Made by a program: the position numbers and the translations under genes. The notes under the pieces were generated by a model, which was not told where the DNA came from, did no database searches, and saw only the letters and a program-made list of their open reading frames with translations. Positions 9,991 through 62,776 of a stretch of 64,000 bases of DNA are shown one piece after another. This DNA comes from Neoarius graeffei (lineage: Eukaryota > Chordata > Actinopteri > Siluriformes > Ariidae), in contig NC_083582.1 of the NCBI RefSeq assembly GCF_027579695.1, positions 32,666,464 through 32,730,463 on the forward strand. Direction: 5' to 3'. Within the stretch, counting starts at the first letter, position 1; every line of letters starts with the position of its first letter.

Positions 9991-10841
9991 TACATGTGCT
10001 CTAATTTTAGTGGTGTCCACTTCATCACATATTTACAATTCTTCATCACCGAGTATGAAAACTGTACAATAGCAGGGAGTGAGTAGAAAAGAAAGTCAGA
10101 ATTAAAACGTAACGTATATATACCTTTTTTAAAAATCATGAATCCGAGATGCGGCACAGAACATTCAAAGCCTTTAGTAAACCCCCACCCCTACCCCGAG
10201 AGACAAAATACACTGGAGTTAAATCCCACGACAGAGCAGATACATTTGGTCGTATATTAAAAGACAGAAATGGACAGAATATGTATATTAAGACAGGACC
10301 TTTTCACTTAAGCATACATTTGAGCGCTTTGATAATTTAGTGTCTTTTTTTTTTTTTGAGCAACGTGGTCACAGCTGAAGCACTGCACGCTCGTGTGGAT
10401 CAAAAAGAAAAAGAAAAAAAAAAAAAAAAACCCGCGTCCCGTAACCAGGCTAATCTTGTGAGATGAAAAGCCGACTGCGACAAACATGCAAAGTTTCATA
10501 TTCACTGCTTTTTCAAACCTTCATTGCACTTCATAGAGGTTTTGGTCAAAGTCAGCTTGGACAAAAATACTCCTCTTTTTTTAAAAAAAAAAAAAAAAAA
10601 ACCCAAACACATACATCCTTCTAGTCCTGAAGCTCTGTTTAAGAGTAGTGTTAAGGATATCCTTCATGTACATCACAGCTTTAAGTGCAACATGTTAAAA
10701 CCGTTAGAGGGAGAAAGCGGTGAAAGCGTGCGACGCGGCCGACAGCCGTCCGCGATGGTCCGTGTTATTATATTATGATGCACTGGGAACATTTCAGAGC
10801 AAAATCAACGTGCTGGTGGTGGAACAGTATTCTTCAGGAGG

Positions 10842-10843
<2 letters not shown>

Positions 10844-10881
<38 letters not shown>
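10844..10881 (+). repeat. (GT)n microsatellite
   Basis: About nineteen GT units within the presumed 3' UTR, reading (AC)n on the gene strand. Confidence 0.95.
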
Positions 10882-10882
<1 letters not shown>

Positions 10883-11119
10883 TTGTATGGAAACCCATGA
10901 GGTGTTTCTTTCCAGAGACTTAGGACCCGTTGCACATTTATACCTACATCTAATTCCTAGCCATATCTGTAATACTGCAGATCGTTTCAGAGAGAACCAG
11001 TGCTACATCAGTCTACATCCTGGCTCCTGACCTTTCTTTCACTCGTTCCTCAGGCGTTATTACAACTTCAGAAGGAAAGACGACACAAAGACGGAAGATC
11101 GAGGTGTCGCGTGGAGGCG

Positions 11120-52299
<41,180 letters not shown>

Positions 52300-52499
52300 C
52301 TGAAGAAAAAAAGAAAGAAAGAGAGAATTGTGTTTCCTTTTTTTTTTCAAACCAGAACAGAAACAAAGCTCTGGAAAACCATGCAGAGCCCAAAATGAGA
52401 TTTACTTCCACGTTTGCAGATACACAGAACTACGTATGAACAATGCCTTCCTTCAAATTATACCTTATTGTTTTAAATCACTGAAACATGACAATATGC

Positions 52500-52859
52500 G
52501 GCAGCACGGTGGTGTAGTGGTTAGCGCTGTCACCTCACAACAAGAAGGTCCGGGTTCGGGCCCCGTGGCCTTTCTATGCGGAGTTTGCATGTTCTCCCCG
52601 TGTCCGTGTGGGTTTCCTCTGGGTGCTCTGGTTTCCCCCACAGTCCAAAGACATGCAGGTTAGGTTAACTGGTGACTCTAAATTGACCGTAGGTGTGAAT
52701 GTGAGTGTGAATGGTTGTCTGTGTCTATGTGTCAGCCCTGTGATGACCTGGTGACTTGTCCAGGGTGTACCCCGCCTTTCGCCCGTAGTCAGCTGGGATA
52801 GGCTCCAGCTTGCCTGCGACCCTGTAGAACAGGATAAAGCGGCTAGAGATGAGATGAGA
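52500..52859 (+). mobile_element. DANA/mermaid-type SINE with 11-bp target duplication
   Basis: Full SINE from the tRNA head (AGCACGGTGGTGTAGTGG) to the (GATGA)n tail. TGACAATATGC flanks both sides (52489-52499 and 52860-52870). Confidence 0.92.
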
Positions 52860-52870
52860 TGACAATATGC

Positions 52871-53252
52871 CAGCGAACCCCGATGGCCTTTCATTTATTA
52901 TTAGCAAGAACCTTCCGTCTAACTCCGCTAACTCTTGACTGTCTGACGTGAAGGCTGTGAGAGTTTGTGCTAGCTCTCGCAGCATTTAGTGCTGAAATGG
53001 ACTCAGTTAAAACCATACGACAGGAACACGGTCTCTGAACGCTTATGAGGTTATTCAAGTGCAGTATTTAGTCATAAGGGCCTCTTAGCACTGAAGCTGC
53101 CTGGAACCAGGAGGCTGGGGATGACTTCAGAGGACTTGGTGACATTTGGCTTACCTCTAAACTGACCGAGTCATAACTACACACATTTTTATGACTTCTA
53201 GGGAGTCTGAAAGAGTTATACCAGTAGCATCGTGGAATACTGGTACACTCAC
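52871..53252. other. Presumed intron 1, no recognised feature
   Basis: Nothing recognised. Confidence 0.4.
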
Positions 53253-53975
53253 AGGTACAGCACTTTGCTGAAATGTACTACTTGGTCAGATGTGGCGATA
53301 ACATAAAAGCACTATAGTGTGAGAAATTTGATACTTCCCCACCCATTTTCTGATCAGTTTGGCCATTTATTACTTTAACCAGCGCTTTCTCAGTAGTAGT
53401 AGTGTTGGTATTTGTGCTTTGGTTGTGGCCTTAGTTAACTTTGCTACTGTAACATATAAGAACTCTGAAGCTTCTTCAGAAACTTGTGAAGCTACCACAT
53501 TTTTTTTCTTTTCAAACTGCTGCTCATGCTACAATCACAGGGCAGTGTAGCACAGTCAGAAGAAAGCGCTATCTACACTCCTCCGCATACAAGTTCGCAG
53601 AAGCCCACACGTGCCTAGCGTCTCTGTGACTGACGCAGGTACAGCACTTTGCTGAAATGTACTACGTGGTCAGATGTGGCGATAACATAAAAGCACTACA
53701 GTGTGAGAAATCTGATACTTCCCCACCCATTTTCTATCAGCTTGGTCACTAGCCAGCTCTCCCCGTCACACCAACCAGGGAGGGTGAAAGCAAGCACAAG
53801 CTTCTTCAGAAACTTGTGAAGCTACCACCATTTTCTTTTCTTTTCAAACTGCTGCTCATGCTAGATCGCAGGGCAGTGTAGCACAGTCAGAAGAAAGCGC
53901 TATGTACACTCCTCCGCATGCGAGTTCACAGAAGCCCACAAATGGCTCGTGTCTCTGTGATTGACGGAGGACAGA
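53253..53975 (+). repeat. Tandem duplication of a ~385-bp segment
   Basis: AGGTACAGCACTTTGCTGAA starts at about 53252 and 53637, and the following sequence matches through AGTTC(G/A)CAGAAGCCCACA in both. In the first unit a segment is replaced by an arm fragment (about 53360-53451) of the foldback at 54842-55467. Confidence 0.85.
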
Positions 53976-54841
53976 GAGATGTACGCATACACTGTACTAT
54001 ACCGTTTTGTACAGCTATCACACCCTGGACTTTTTTTTTTTAAACTCCCACCATCTACATGAATAAGGGTGAAAAGCTTTGGTACGTTTGCGAGCACGTT
54101 AAACACTGAGCAGATCGTCAGTGCTCAAGGTCAAGACTGGTTGAGGCCGTAGATAAGTGTAGAGGCTGAGATAGCAGCCTACTGGCCACTTACTTGTCTC
54201 ACTTGGGTAAACGCTAGAAGAGACTCGAATGTGAAGAAAGAATTCACATGTAATCAGGGATACAACCAAGCCAGAATCCATACGCATCGTTGAAGAATGT
54301 AACTGGAAGAGAACTAAACACACGTCTACACAGGCATTCAAGCCAGCTGGATGTCTGGATTGTAACTGCAGCAACAGATGGCCCTGCATTCCTCCTCATT
54401 CTTAACACACCCCAGAGGACTCGGACCTAAAGGGGTGGTTTATTATTTTATATCCGAACTCCGTTGCAGTCCTTTATAAGAGACGTGAAATCAGCCCGGC
54501 GTTGAAGATGCTGCTGCCACTGCTTTGTCGGATAAAATCCAAGTTCCATTCCTAGCTCCTTTCCATGTACAGTAAATGGGTGCTGCCATCAGTTTCGCTT
54601 GTTTAGTTTAGATCCTAAACCAAAAGGCACTTCTTGATGGAAAATCCCTTTACTCTGAGAAATATCCAAGCGTCTAAGGAACCGAGAATCAACAGGACAC
54701 TGATGAATAAACTGGTAGTCATCCAAACTGCATGGAAGGAGAGTCTTCTTAACTATAGAACTGCTTTTATTGAAGTCAGATCAGCACCTCTCTCATGTTA
54801 GGGTAACGCACAACAACAAATATCATCTTAGATTCTTATAC
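53976..54841. other. Presumed intron 1, no recognised feature
   Basis: Nothing recognised. Confidence 0.4.
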
Positions 54842-55467
54842 ATTACAGTAGCAAAAGTTAACTAAGGCCACAACCAAAAGCACAAATACCAATACTACTA
54901 TTACTGAGAAAGCGCTGGTTAAAGTAGTAAATGGCCAACTACTGTCCTTTGATCACAGCCATGTCACCTTGTAGCTACTGAGACCATATCATAATGTCCT
55001 GGACAGTCTACAACACTCTGCTGGAGTTCATTGAAGAGCTTATTCCTTTTCTAGGCTGCATCTTACAGACTGCTATCAGTCTGCAGATGTTAAACGTTGA
55101 CTTCTCAACGCATACAAAAATAAAATTTGCCTTTCCCGGCCCAATGTTTTCCCCCTATACATGCTACTTCGGGGAATAATTAATTATTCATAAACAGCTT
55201 ATTAGCTTCCACTGCAATGCTGATGACTGTCAGTAAGCAGCCAGTAAGATACGACCTAGTAAAGGAATAAGCTCTTCAATTAACTCCAACGGAGTGTTGT
55301 AGACTGTCGAGGACATTATGATATGGTCTCAATAGCTACAAGGTGACACAGCTGTGATCAAAAGGACAGTAGCTGGCCATTTACTACTTTAACCAGCGCT
55401 TTCTCAGTAGTAGTAGTGCTGGTATTTGTGCTTTGGTTGTGGCTTTAGTTAACTTTGCTACTGTAAT
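54842..55467. mobile_element. Foldback element (TTACAGTAGCAAAAGTTAAC ends)
   Basis: Left arm 54842 to about 55100 and right arm about 55215-55467 are inverted copies, from TTACAGTAGCAAAAGTTAAC inward through GAAGAGCTTATTCCTTT. The centre is about 110 bp and AT-rich. A fragment of the right arm recurs at 53360-53451. Confidence 0.85.
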
Positions 55468-55642
55468 AACAGTATTTCAAGAATGCCACCCACCACTAGG
55501 TCAAATACAAGATATTAAACACAGCAGGACATGGACAAATGTTTGACATTTTTACGAATGTGTGACTTTGGGACCTGCCGGATGGTTCTGGAGTCTTTGG
55601 GAGGGCTCTCTCTTGGTGGGACCTTCCCAAACAGCTTCTAGC
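55468..55642 (+). repeat. Dispersed duplicate, copy 1
   Basis: AACAGTATTTCAAGAATGCC to CTTCCCAAACAGCTTC. Repeated in direct orientation at 56274-56450 with few differences. Confidence 0.88.
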
Positions 55643-55749
55643 AAAGCCAGATGACAGACACCAGCTTAATAAAGCTGAGGAATGTGTAAGTAGCATTAAC
55701 ATTCTGGATGCTGAGTAACTTCTTGATACTTAATTCTGAGTAAACAAAA

Positions 55750-56170
55750 GTACTTCGAAGGCCACGGGCAGCTAGAAGTCAGCTTGCAGATTATACAGTA
55801 ACTCTTGATGGCATTTAAGTTACATTTGTGTGCAGCAGAGAAAGTCCTTGGTGTGAATATTGACTCCAGTCTCTTTTGCCACCTGTAGACTGGACTATGG
55901 CTGTCTTGTGGATTACTGATGATTATTTCTGTCTGGATGTTCCAGTAGGTGCAAAAACAAGATCTGGATAGTCCAAAATGCAGCAGCCAGACACTAGTCT
56001 TATTAAAACCAGAACATTTTGTCCATAGAATGCTGCGGGTCATCGTTAGCAGAACTATTAGAACGTCTCTGAGCCATGAAACTCACTTGTGTCAGCTTGC
56101 TATCTTTGCTACAGGCTTAAAAACTCGCCACTGCAACACTGCGGCCGCCCTCTTTTATGATTAATTAACC
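55750..56170 (+). mobile_element. Degenerate LINE fragment (L2/Rex1-like reverse transcriptase C-terminal part)
   Basis: Scattered matches to the end of a LINE reverse transcriptase in shifting frames: VLGVNIDSS near 55840, RLDYG near 55888, and IVQNAAAR near 55970. Heavily mutated. Family named from memory of these motifs only. Confidence 0.45.
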
Positions 56171-56273
56171 GATATTACATCCAACAGTCTGGAAATGTTG
56201 ACATTTGGTGGTTTTGCGCCAAGCATCATTTTAGGGCAAATACTATACAAGTCTTGCTTAATCGACAGTGATA

Positions 56274-56450
56274 ACAGTATTTCAAGAATGCCACCCACCA
56301 CTAGGTCAAATACAAGATGTTAAACATAGCAGGACATGGATAAATATTTGACATTTTTAGGAATGTGTGACTTTGGGACCTGCTGGATGGTTTTGGAGTC
56401 TTTGGGAGGGATCTCTCTTGGTGGGACCTTCCCAAACAGCTTCCAGCCAG
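56274..56450 (+). repeat. Dispersed duplicate, copy 2
   Basis: Direct repeat of 55468-55642. Confidence 0.88.
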
Positions 56451-58004
56451 GAGCACTTGCAGACTCTTTCTGCTTTCTGGAGAACAGGCCCCTGGCAAAC
56501 ACACAAGCAAGGAACATCTGTCACACACACACACACTGCATTTTTACTCATATAGAAGCTAAAGAAATCTGTGAACAATCAAACAAAATGCAGTCTGGTG
56601 TACTCTCATCAAATTGCCAGTCGCCAAAGATCTCGACCAAAACCAAACTATCTTTTGGAGAACTGAAAGGCAGCATGTGGCCATGTAAATGAATCTCTAG
56701 GCAAAACAAATACTGCATGGCGTTTCCTGGTAATGTTCAACTTTGTGCAGGCTTTTTGCAGAAGTGCAAGTGCTAAAACAGAGTCAACCCAGTTTTGCAT
56801 GCAGCCATTACAAAGTACTGCTAAAACCGAGACTAACACATACTGCCATGAGCGTCCTTTTCTCCAGCCTGGTTCTCTTAAAAATACTTTGGTGGCTCTT
56901 TGATTTCATGATGCACTTGAGATGACAAAATACTGATCCTGACTATGCTACTCTGCATATTTAAAAATAGGTCAGTGGCTCCGAAGAGGAAGTGTGTGAA
57001 ATTGGATCCACTACAGAATCTGAGATTGAGGCCAATATTGAGCTAATGGCTCGTACTCCGGCTCAGACTGATGTGTCCTTAGTTTTCAGGTTACACTCTG
57101 GTGAGCTTTCACCTTGCTGTGCTATGCAAACTTACCGAATATTTTGCACTCGGCGGCATCAAGGTCAATCTCGAGAGCTTCGGTTTACTTTTCAACACCT
57201 TCGCCCTCGATTTACATACTTGGTTTCCTCAACAACAACAACCAGAAATGCTAATGGGTTAGATTTTTTTTTTAAAACGTTGCTGGACAAAATTGTGTTC
57301 ATTTCCTGGTACAACAATGCAAACGCTCAACAGACTCAAATAATTCAGGGGGGGGGAAAAAAAAAAAAAAGTTGTTCAGTCGTGGTTTCTGTCATACAGT
57401 GTTATATGGTGCATAAACAAAAGTGCATCACAGAGGTGGACAGATCATTAACTCATTATATAACGCCAATGGGGTTAACCCCATCAGTTGCCCAGAAACC
57501 TAACCGGGTAGGCGAAAAAGTGGTAGTGCGTCCGTGTACGGCGAGCAGACATGGGCACAAGGTACTGAAGAGTCTTGAAAAAATTTGGTGCCTGTTTTCA
57601 ATATTTTCGACACTTTGCATGAAGAAGAAATTAAGCAAATGACTACTGATCTACTGGAATTTTCATACACAGCCATTTCTAGAGTTTACAGTAGGGGAAA
57701 AAAAAAAAAAACAACATCCTTGTGGGAAGAAATACCTTGCTGATGAGAGAGAATAGCCATACTGGTTCAAGGGGCCTAAGGAAGACTACTGTGCACTCCA
57801 ATAATCACTCTTTACAATCATGGTGAGCAGAAAAGCATTTCAATGGACATGTTGAACCTTGAGGCAGAAGACCGTATCAGGGTCCACTTTTGTCAGTAAT
57901 TGTGGACTACAGCGGACACGACACGTATCCGAACGTTGGGGAAAAAAAAAAAAAAATCATATCACTTATCAAAACCATTAATCCAGTCTGGACCGACAGA
58001 CTTA
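56451..58004. other. Presumed intron 1, no recognised feature
   Basis: A (CA)n at 56522-56536, G/A tracts at 57350-57370 and A runs. Frames of up to 216 codons (56992-57642) lack known motifs and cross poly(G/A) tracts. Confidence 0.4.
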
Positions 58005-58304
58005 ATGCCTCAGTCACAACCGGCCGTACGTGCTCCTACGGCCGGTCTACGTGCAAAAAACGCAAGAAACGCACGGAGGGCGCGCGTGTGACGTGCTGAT
58101 TTTCGAGCCGTAGACCGGCCGCAGAGGTTCTTTGTCGTGTCAAACAAACTCTACGGGCGCTTACGTTTTTTTCAGGTTGCAAGACAAACTTACGGCCAAT
58201 GTGCGTCTTTCTCCACGAACAAAAAAAAAAAAAAAACGCAGCGATTTGGGAAACGCCAAAAATCGCACGGCCAAAAAATCGTACGTCCGGTTGTGACCTA
58301 GGCT
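58005..58304. mobile_element. PIF/Harbinger-type MITE, copy 2
   Basis: TTA at 58002-58004 and 58305-58307. Ends ATGCCTCAGTCACAACCGG and CCGGTTGTGACCTAGGCT. Inverse orientation relative to 19393-19685. Confidence 0.85.
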
Positions 58305-58462
58305 TTAGTCTTTGCTGACGTGCGCTGCTTAGGTTGAGGGAAAGTATAGCAGCATGGCTGCACGGGTCCGAGCTGCCGTCTGAAATGATTATTTCTTGAA
58401 ATCAAGGAGTATGAGGAGCTTACAGATGATAGACTGCTGTTAGATTTGGGATTTCTAATCAC

Positions 58463-59165
58463 CCGCGTTGTAGTCGAGTCACTAAACCTCGAGTCCGAGT
58501 CCCGTCTCGAGTCCACCACTCTAACCGCACTATTTGACGGTGTCGGTTTCAGCGCCATTAACATTAGTTTGTTCCTGAACATGCCGTATGAACAGGTGAA
58601 TGTGCTTCTCTTTATCAGGGAGTGTGAAGTATTCTGTCAGAGATGGTTGGGAGACGGATGCAAGTGCAGAAGGTGTGTTTATTAATCCAAGAGAAGATGG
58701 TAAACAATTCAGGACGGCAGGCAAAATCGTAAAAGAGGCAACAGGTCGAGCGACGCACAAACAGGCCACCGGAGACTCGGCAGAATCAAAGACGAGAAAC
58801 AGGAAATCGGGTTTGGTAATGTGTCAGCAATGCAACTCAATACTTCGCAAAGTATATATGTTTTCACAGTTTTTATATCGGTGCACTGATTGCGTCTTAA
58901 TCCTGTGTAGGTGCGAGTCGTTTATGGCGCATGCGAGAGTCCGGAGCGCGCCCGAGAGCCTGTCTGATGCATACAGGTGTGACAGTTTTGTACGAGATTA
59001 GTACAAAATTAACATAGCTATAAATACGTTATACCAAATTATGGCGGCGTTTCAAAAAATAAAGGAAAAATCAGAGTCCTCGTGTCCGATTTACGAGTCC
59101 AAATGCGGTTAATGCACGAGTCCGAGTCATCAGTGCTCAAGTCCGATTCGAGCACTACAAGCCTG
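58463..59165. mobile_element. hAT-like MITE with GAGTCCGAGTC subterminal repeats
   Basis: The left GTTGTAGTCGAGTC and right (inverted) CAGGCTTGTAGTGCTCG ends carry GAGTCCGAGTC motifs on both sides. The flanks CTAATCAC and CTAATAAA form an imperfect 8-bp duplication. Confidence 0.6.
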
Positions 59166-59869
59166 CTAATAAAAGACTTGACTTTAACGCTCGTCAAATT
59201 GAACTGGGTACAGAGGAGAGAACAACGAAATCCGCCATAACGCTCAGGACGTATGGATATTACGACACACTCTCCACCTCGGATAAGTTTATTTCTTGGA
59301 CTTCGGATAAAAACGGTTACGCGTTACTCAAGAAATTAAAACTGGAACTTGGCACTTGTATCCAGGAGCTGGCTGATCGCGAGGACGTTGTTGAAATTTC
59401 TTGCAAACCTATTTGTTGCTTCGCATGTATTGATTTTGAGAAAACGGCAGCATACCTGTAGAATCCCAAATGTGACGGCAGGTGCCGTGGAAAATAACCT
59501 CGAGTTGAAAGTCAAAATCACTCGCCTGACAGACTTCAGCTCTGTTCTTGACGACAGAACACTTGCAAGAAATATGCAGTCACAAACATCTTACTAGCGT
59601 TCACCTTTCTGTGCGCTAAAATGATTGTGAATAGCCGAAACAAATGTGCACAATGGCGTTCCTACATACGAAACCGTAATCCTCTAGCGGTGTTCTGGTT
59701 CACGCTAAACAAACAACTGTACTGATGTGGATTCCAGACAGCGCAAGTAAAGGTGGCATTTCACAGACGATAAATATTTACTCATGGTGACATTTCAGAA
59801 GTGACCCTGGTGTCCTGGGGAAGGCTGGTGGCAGCTGTAGCTGAAGTAGCACCGTTTGTGCGTACACGC
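59166..59869. other. Presumed intron 1, no recognised feature
   Basis: Nothing recognised. Confidence 0.4.
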
Positions 59870-59882
59870 TGAAACTACGGGT

Positions 59883-60258
59883 CATCTCATCTCATCATCT
59901 CTAGCCGCTTTATCCTGTTCTACAGGGTCGCAGGCAAGCTGGAGCCTATCCCAGCTGACTACGGGCGAAAGGCGGGGTACACCCTGGACAAGTCGCCAGG
60001 TCATCACAGGGCTGACACATAGACACAGACAACCATTCACACTCACATTCACACCTACGCTCAATTTAGAGTCACCAGTTAACCTAACCTGCATGTCTTT
60101 GGACTGTGGGGGAAACCGGAGCACCCGGAGGAAACCCACGCGGACACGGGGAGAACATGCAAACTCCACACAGAAAGGCCCTCGCCGGACCCGGGGTTCG
60201 AACCCAGGACCTTCTTGCTGTGAGGCGACAGCGCTAACCACTACACCACCGTGCCGCC
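59883..60258 (-). mobile_element. DANA/mermaid-type SINE with 13-bp target duplication
   Basis: Full copy on the minus strand. TGAAACTACGGGT flanks both sides (59870-59882 and 60259-60271), the clearest retroposition signature in the window. Confidence 0.94.
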
Positions 60259-60271
60259 TGAAACTACGGGT

Positions 60272-60621
60272 AATGAATATAATTAACCCTGACCCCTGGG
60301 GTTAGGGTGAATCATCGCTCGTGGGATCACAATGGAAGAAGTCTTTCAAAAGATCACAAACGACGTATGTACAATTAGGCCATTATTAAAAAATGCTCTG
60401 TTTCCGGTCCACCGGCCGGGTGAGTGCTGTTTGTGCAGTTGAAAATTTTTTTTTAACGCAGGTTTTTCGACATTTTTTTCGGGTTCGTAAATCTAAAATC
60501 GAACTTGAAATTTACGCATTCCGTGCAGAATATAGAATCGAATCAGCTCTGCGCATGCGCCACAAAAAAATGGCAGCCACCATGAAGGAAGGAGATCCGG
60601 AGTTTTCAAACATTTGCTTAA
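60272..60621. other. Presumed intron 1, no recognised feature
   Basis: Nothing recognised. Confidence 0.35.
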
Positions 60622-61478
60622 AGGAACAGTCCACCGTACTTCCATAATGAAATATGCTCTTATCTGAATTGAGACGAGCTGCTCCGTACCTCTCCGAGCT
60701 TTGCGTGACCTCCCAGTCAGTCAGACGTGCTGTCACTCCTGTTAGCAATGTAGCTAGGCTCAGTATGGCCAATGGTATTTTTTGGGGCTGTAGTTAGATG
60801 CGACCAAACTCTTCCGCGTTTTTCCTGTTTACATAGGTTTATATGACCAGTGACATGAAACAAGTTCAGTTACACAAATTGAAACGTAGCGATTTTCTAT
60901 GCTATGGAAAGTCCGCACTATAATGACAGGCGTACTAACACCTTCTGCGCGCTTCGACAGCGCATTGATACCTTCACTCCTGTTTTCCCCCTCTCCCCCG
61001 CCCCCCTGACTAGACTGTGTTCCAAGGAGTGCAGGCTACTCGTCTTGGTGGTCACTTTGGTTGTATTGACAGAAGTTGGGGGGGGCGGGGGAGAGAAAAA
61101 AAAAAAACAGGAGTGAAGGTATCAATGCGCTGCCGAAGCGCGCAGAAGGTGTTAGTACGCCTGTCATTATAGTGCGGACTTTCCATAGCATAGAAAATCG
61201 CTACGTTTCAATTTGTGTAACTGAACTTGTTTCATATCACTGGTCATATAAACCTATGTAAACAGGAAAAACGTGGAAGAGTTTGGTCGCATCTAACTAC
61301 AGCCCCAAAAAATACCATTGGCCATGCTGAGCCTAGCTACATTGCTAACAGGAGTGACAGCGCGTCTGACTGCGTCTGACTGACTGGGAGGTCGCACAAA
61401 GCTCGGAGAGGTACGGAGCAGCTCGTCTCAATTCAGATAAGAGCATATTTCATTATGGAAGTACGGTGGACTGTTCCT
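60622..61478. mobile_element. TTAA-flanked foldback MITE, family K6
   Basis: TTAA at 60618-60621 and 61479-61482. Ends AGGAACAGTCCACC and inverse. Symmetry continues for about 370 bp per arm to GCGCATTGATACCTTCACTC (60960) and its inverse (about 61108-61127), leaving a centre of about 130 bp. Confidence 0.92.
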
Positions 61479-61482
61479 TTAA

Positions 61483-62195
61483 GTTTAAAATCACAGAATG
61501 GTATTCTAGCGAACAACAAAATAGTAAAGATTCAGAAAAACAAATCATTCAGTGATCATTTTAATAGTGTAATTTCATCCGAACTACAGAAAGTCCGTGT
61601 GTCGGACCATCACAAACCGTTACTGGAAAATTCGTTTGATCTTGATCCAGCCGAGACGTTACAAACCGCTTTTGAGTTTTGTTATGCGAACTTCATTACC
61701 TACTTTGTTAATGACCCTGACAGATCTGTAGGAGAACCTAATAGATCTATTCAAAATGAGAACGGAACTGAACAAAAAAAAATGTGTTTACGGAACTAAT
61801 GCAGGTTGGCTGGACAGAATTAAAAACTGTGTCTGTAGCAAATAAAAAGAACGAATTACAAAAAAAAAAATCCCTACCTCCCTCCCTACTGAAAAATATT
61901 TTTGCTCACCCGGTGGACAGGAAACGGATTTTTTTTTTAAGGACGGCCTTATGGGTAATCAATGTTGCATTTCGAGCGTTATTTTGTAGATGAAACGCAG
62001 CACGCACACAAACCTTTCCAAACTGAACTTACAAATTCGATACCGGAAGTGCAAATTCAGAGTTTCGTATTTGTAAATCCGATATTCTTCGTTTGTACGC
62101 GACGTCAGAGCCAATTATGCGCGAGGCTTTGAACCGGAAGTGGGCCGTGTTGGAGGACATACACAAACTCACTCGGTGCACATTTACTATACAAG
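61483..62195. other. Probable transposon interior, unassigned
   Basis: A plus-strand frame reading through 61483-61799 (with VSDHHKPLLENSFDLDPAET, FEFCYANFITYF) is not recognised. The following sequence leads into the THAP exon at 62196. The left end of the host element is not found. Confidence 0.3.
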
Positions 62196-62496
62196 ATGCG
62201 TGCGAGAGGTTGTTACGCTCAAGAATTCCTTTCGTTTCGTCGCTACGCTACTCTTTGTGCTGTAACGGGATGCGGGCACAACTCTATTCGACACAAGGGG
62301 AGTTATAAGTTCTTAAGAGTTCCAGCAATTATAAATAACCAAGGAGAAAAAAACCAAACAAACAAGAGAGTTGTCCACGGAGCGTCGACGTCAACGTCTG
62401 TCCAACACAAACCGGGCTGATCTCAGCGATGACAAAACAAAAACCACACGAGTCTGTAGCGAACATTTTATCAACGGGAAGGCCTACGGACTAGGT
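62196..62496 (+). pseudogene. THAP zinc-finger exon, frameshifted (THAP 6)
   Basis: ATLCAVTGCGHNSIRHKG gives C-x4-C, and SYKFLRVPAIINNQGEKN follows. The frame then shifts near 62365-62372, and the other frame continues ELSTERRRQRLSNTNRADLS and RVCSEHFINGKAYG (C-x2-H). It resembles THAP 3 at 23262-23480 (IPAVIETQGE, RRQREDLAALCRADL, CSDHFVTGK), so both may come from related transposases. A GTATTA at 62495 may be the old donor. Family K4 copy 3 sits directly against it. Confidence 0.72.
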
Positions 62497-62776
62497 ATTA
62501 AAGGAGAACTGAAGTCATTTCTAAACTTGCTTTATTTCTTAATTAACGTGTTATTCGATTACGTTTTCAGTTTTATTAACCTTATATCGTGACTCGTATT
62601 GGCAACTAATTGCAATTCAATATTATACTGATCGGCCTGTTCGTTTTTTAGCCGTGTTGAATTTAGTTCGTTTGGTCCACGGCGGGCGTCGCTTATCTGC
62701 ATGATCTTCGCAAGACTTCGAAACGCAGCCAGGTGTCAGTGCCGCCATTTTGAAAACTGTTTTCCCAAACGAAGTA

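Larger units (their letters stand above)
9965..11119 (-). other. tbc1d12: Probable 3' UTR of tbc1d12
   Basis: Sequence from the stop codon at 11120 to the AATAAA at 9985-9990. Apart from a (GT)n tract at 10844-10881 and several A/T homopolymers (10346-10357, 10408-10430, 10580-10600), it is free of recognised transposons, unlike the introns, which supports it being transcribed exon. Confidence 0.55.

Noticed and set aside
56992-57642. 216-codon plus-strand frame
   Set aside because: It crosses a poly(G)/poly(A) tract, lacks domains, and has no supporting splice or repeat context; probably chance.
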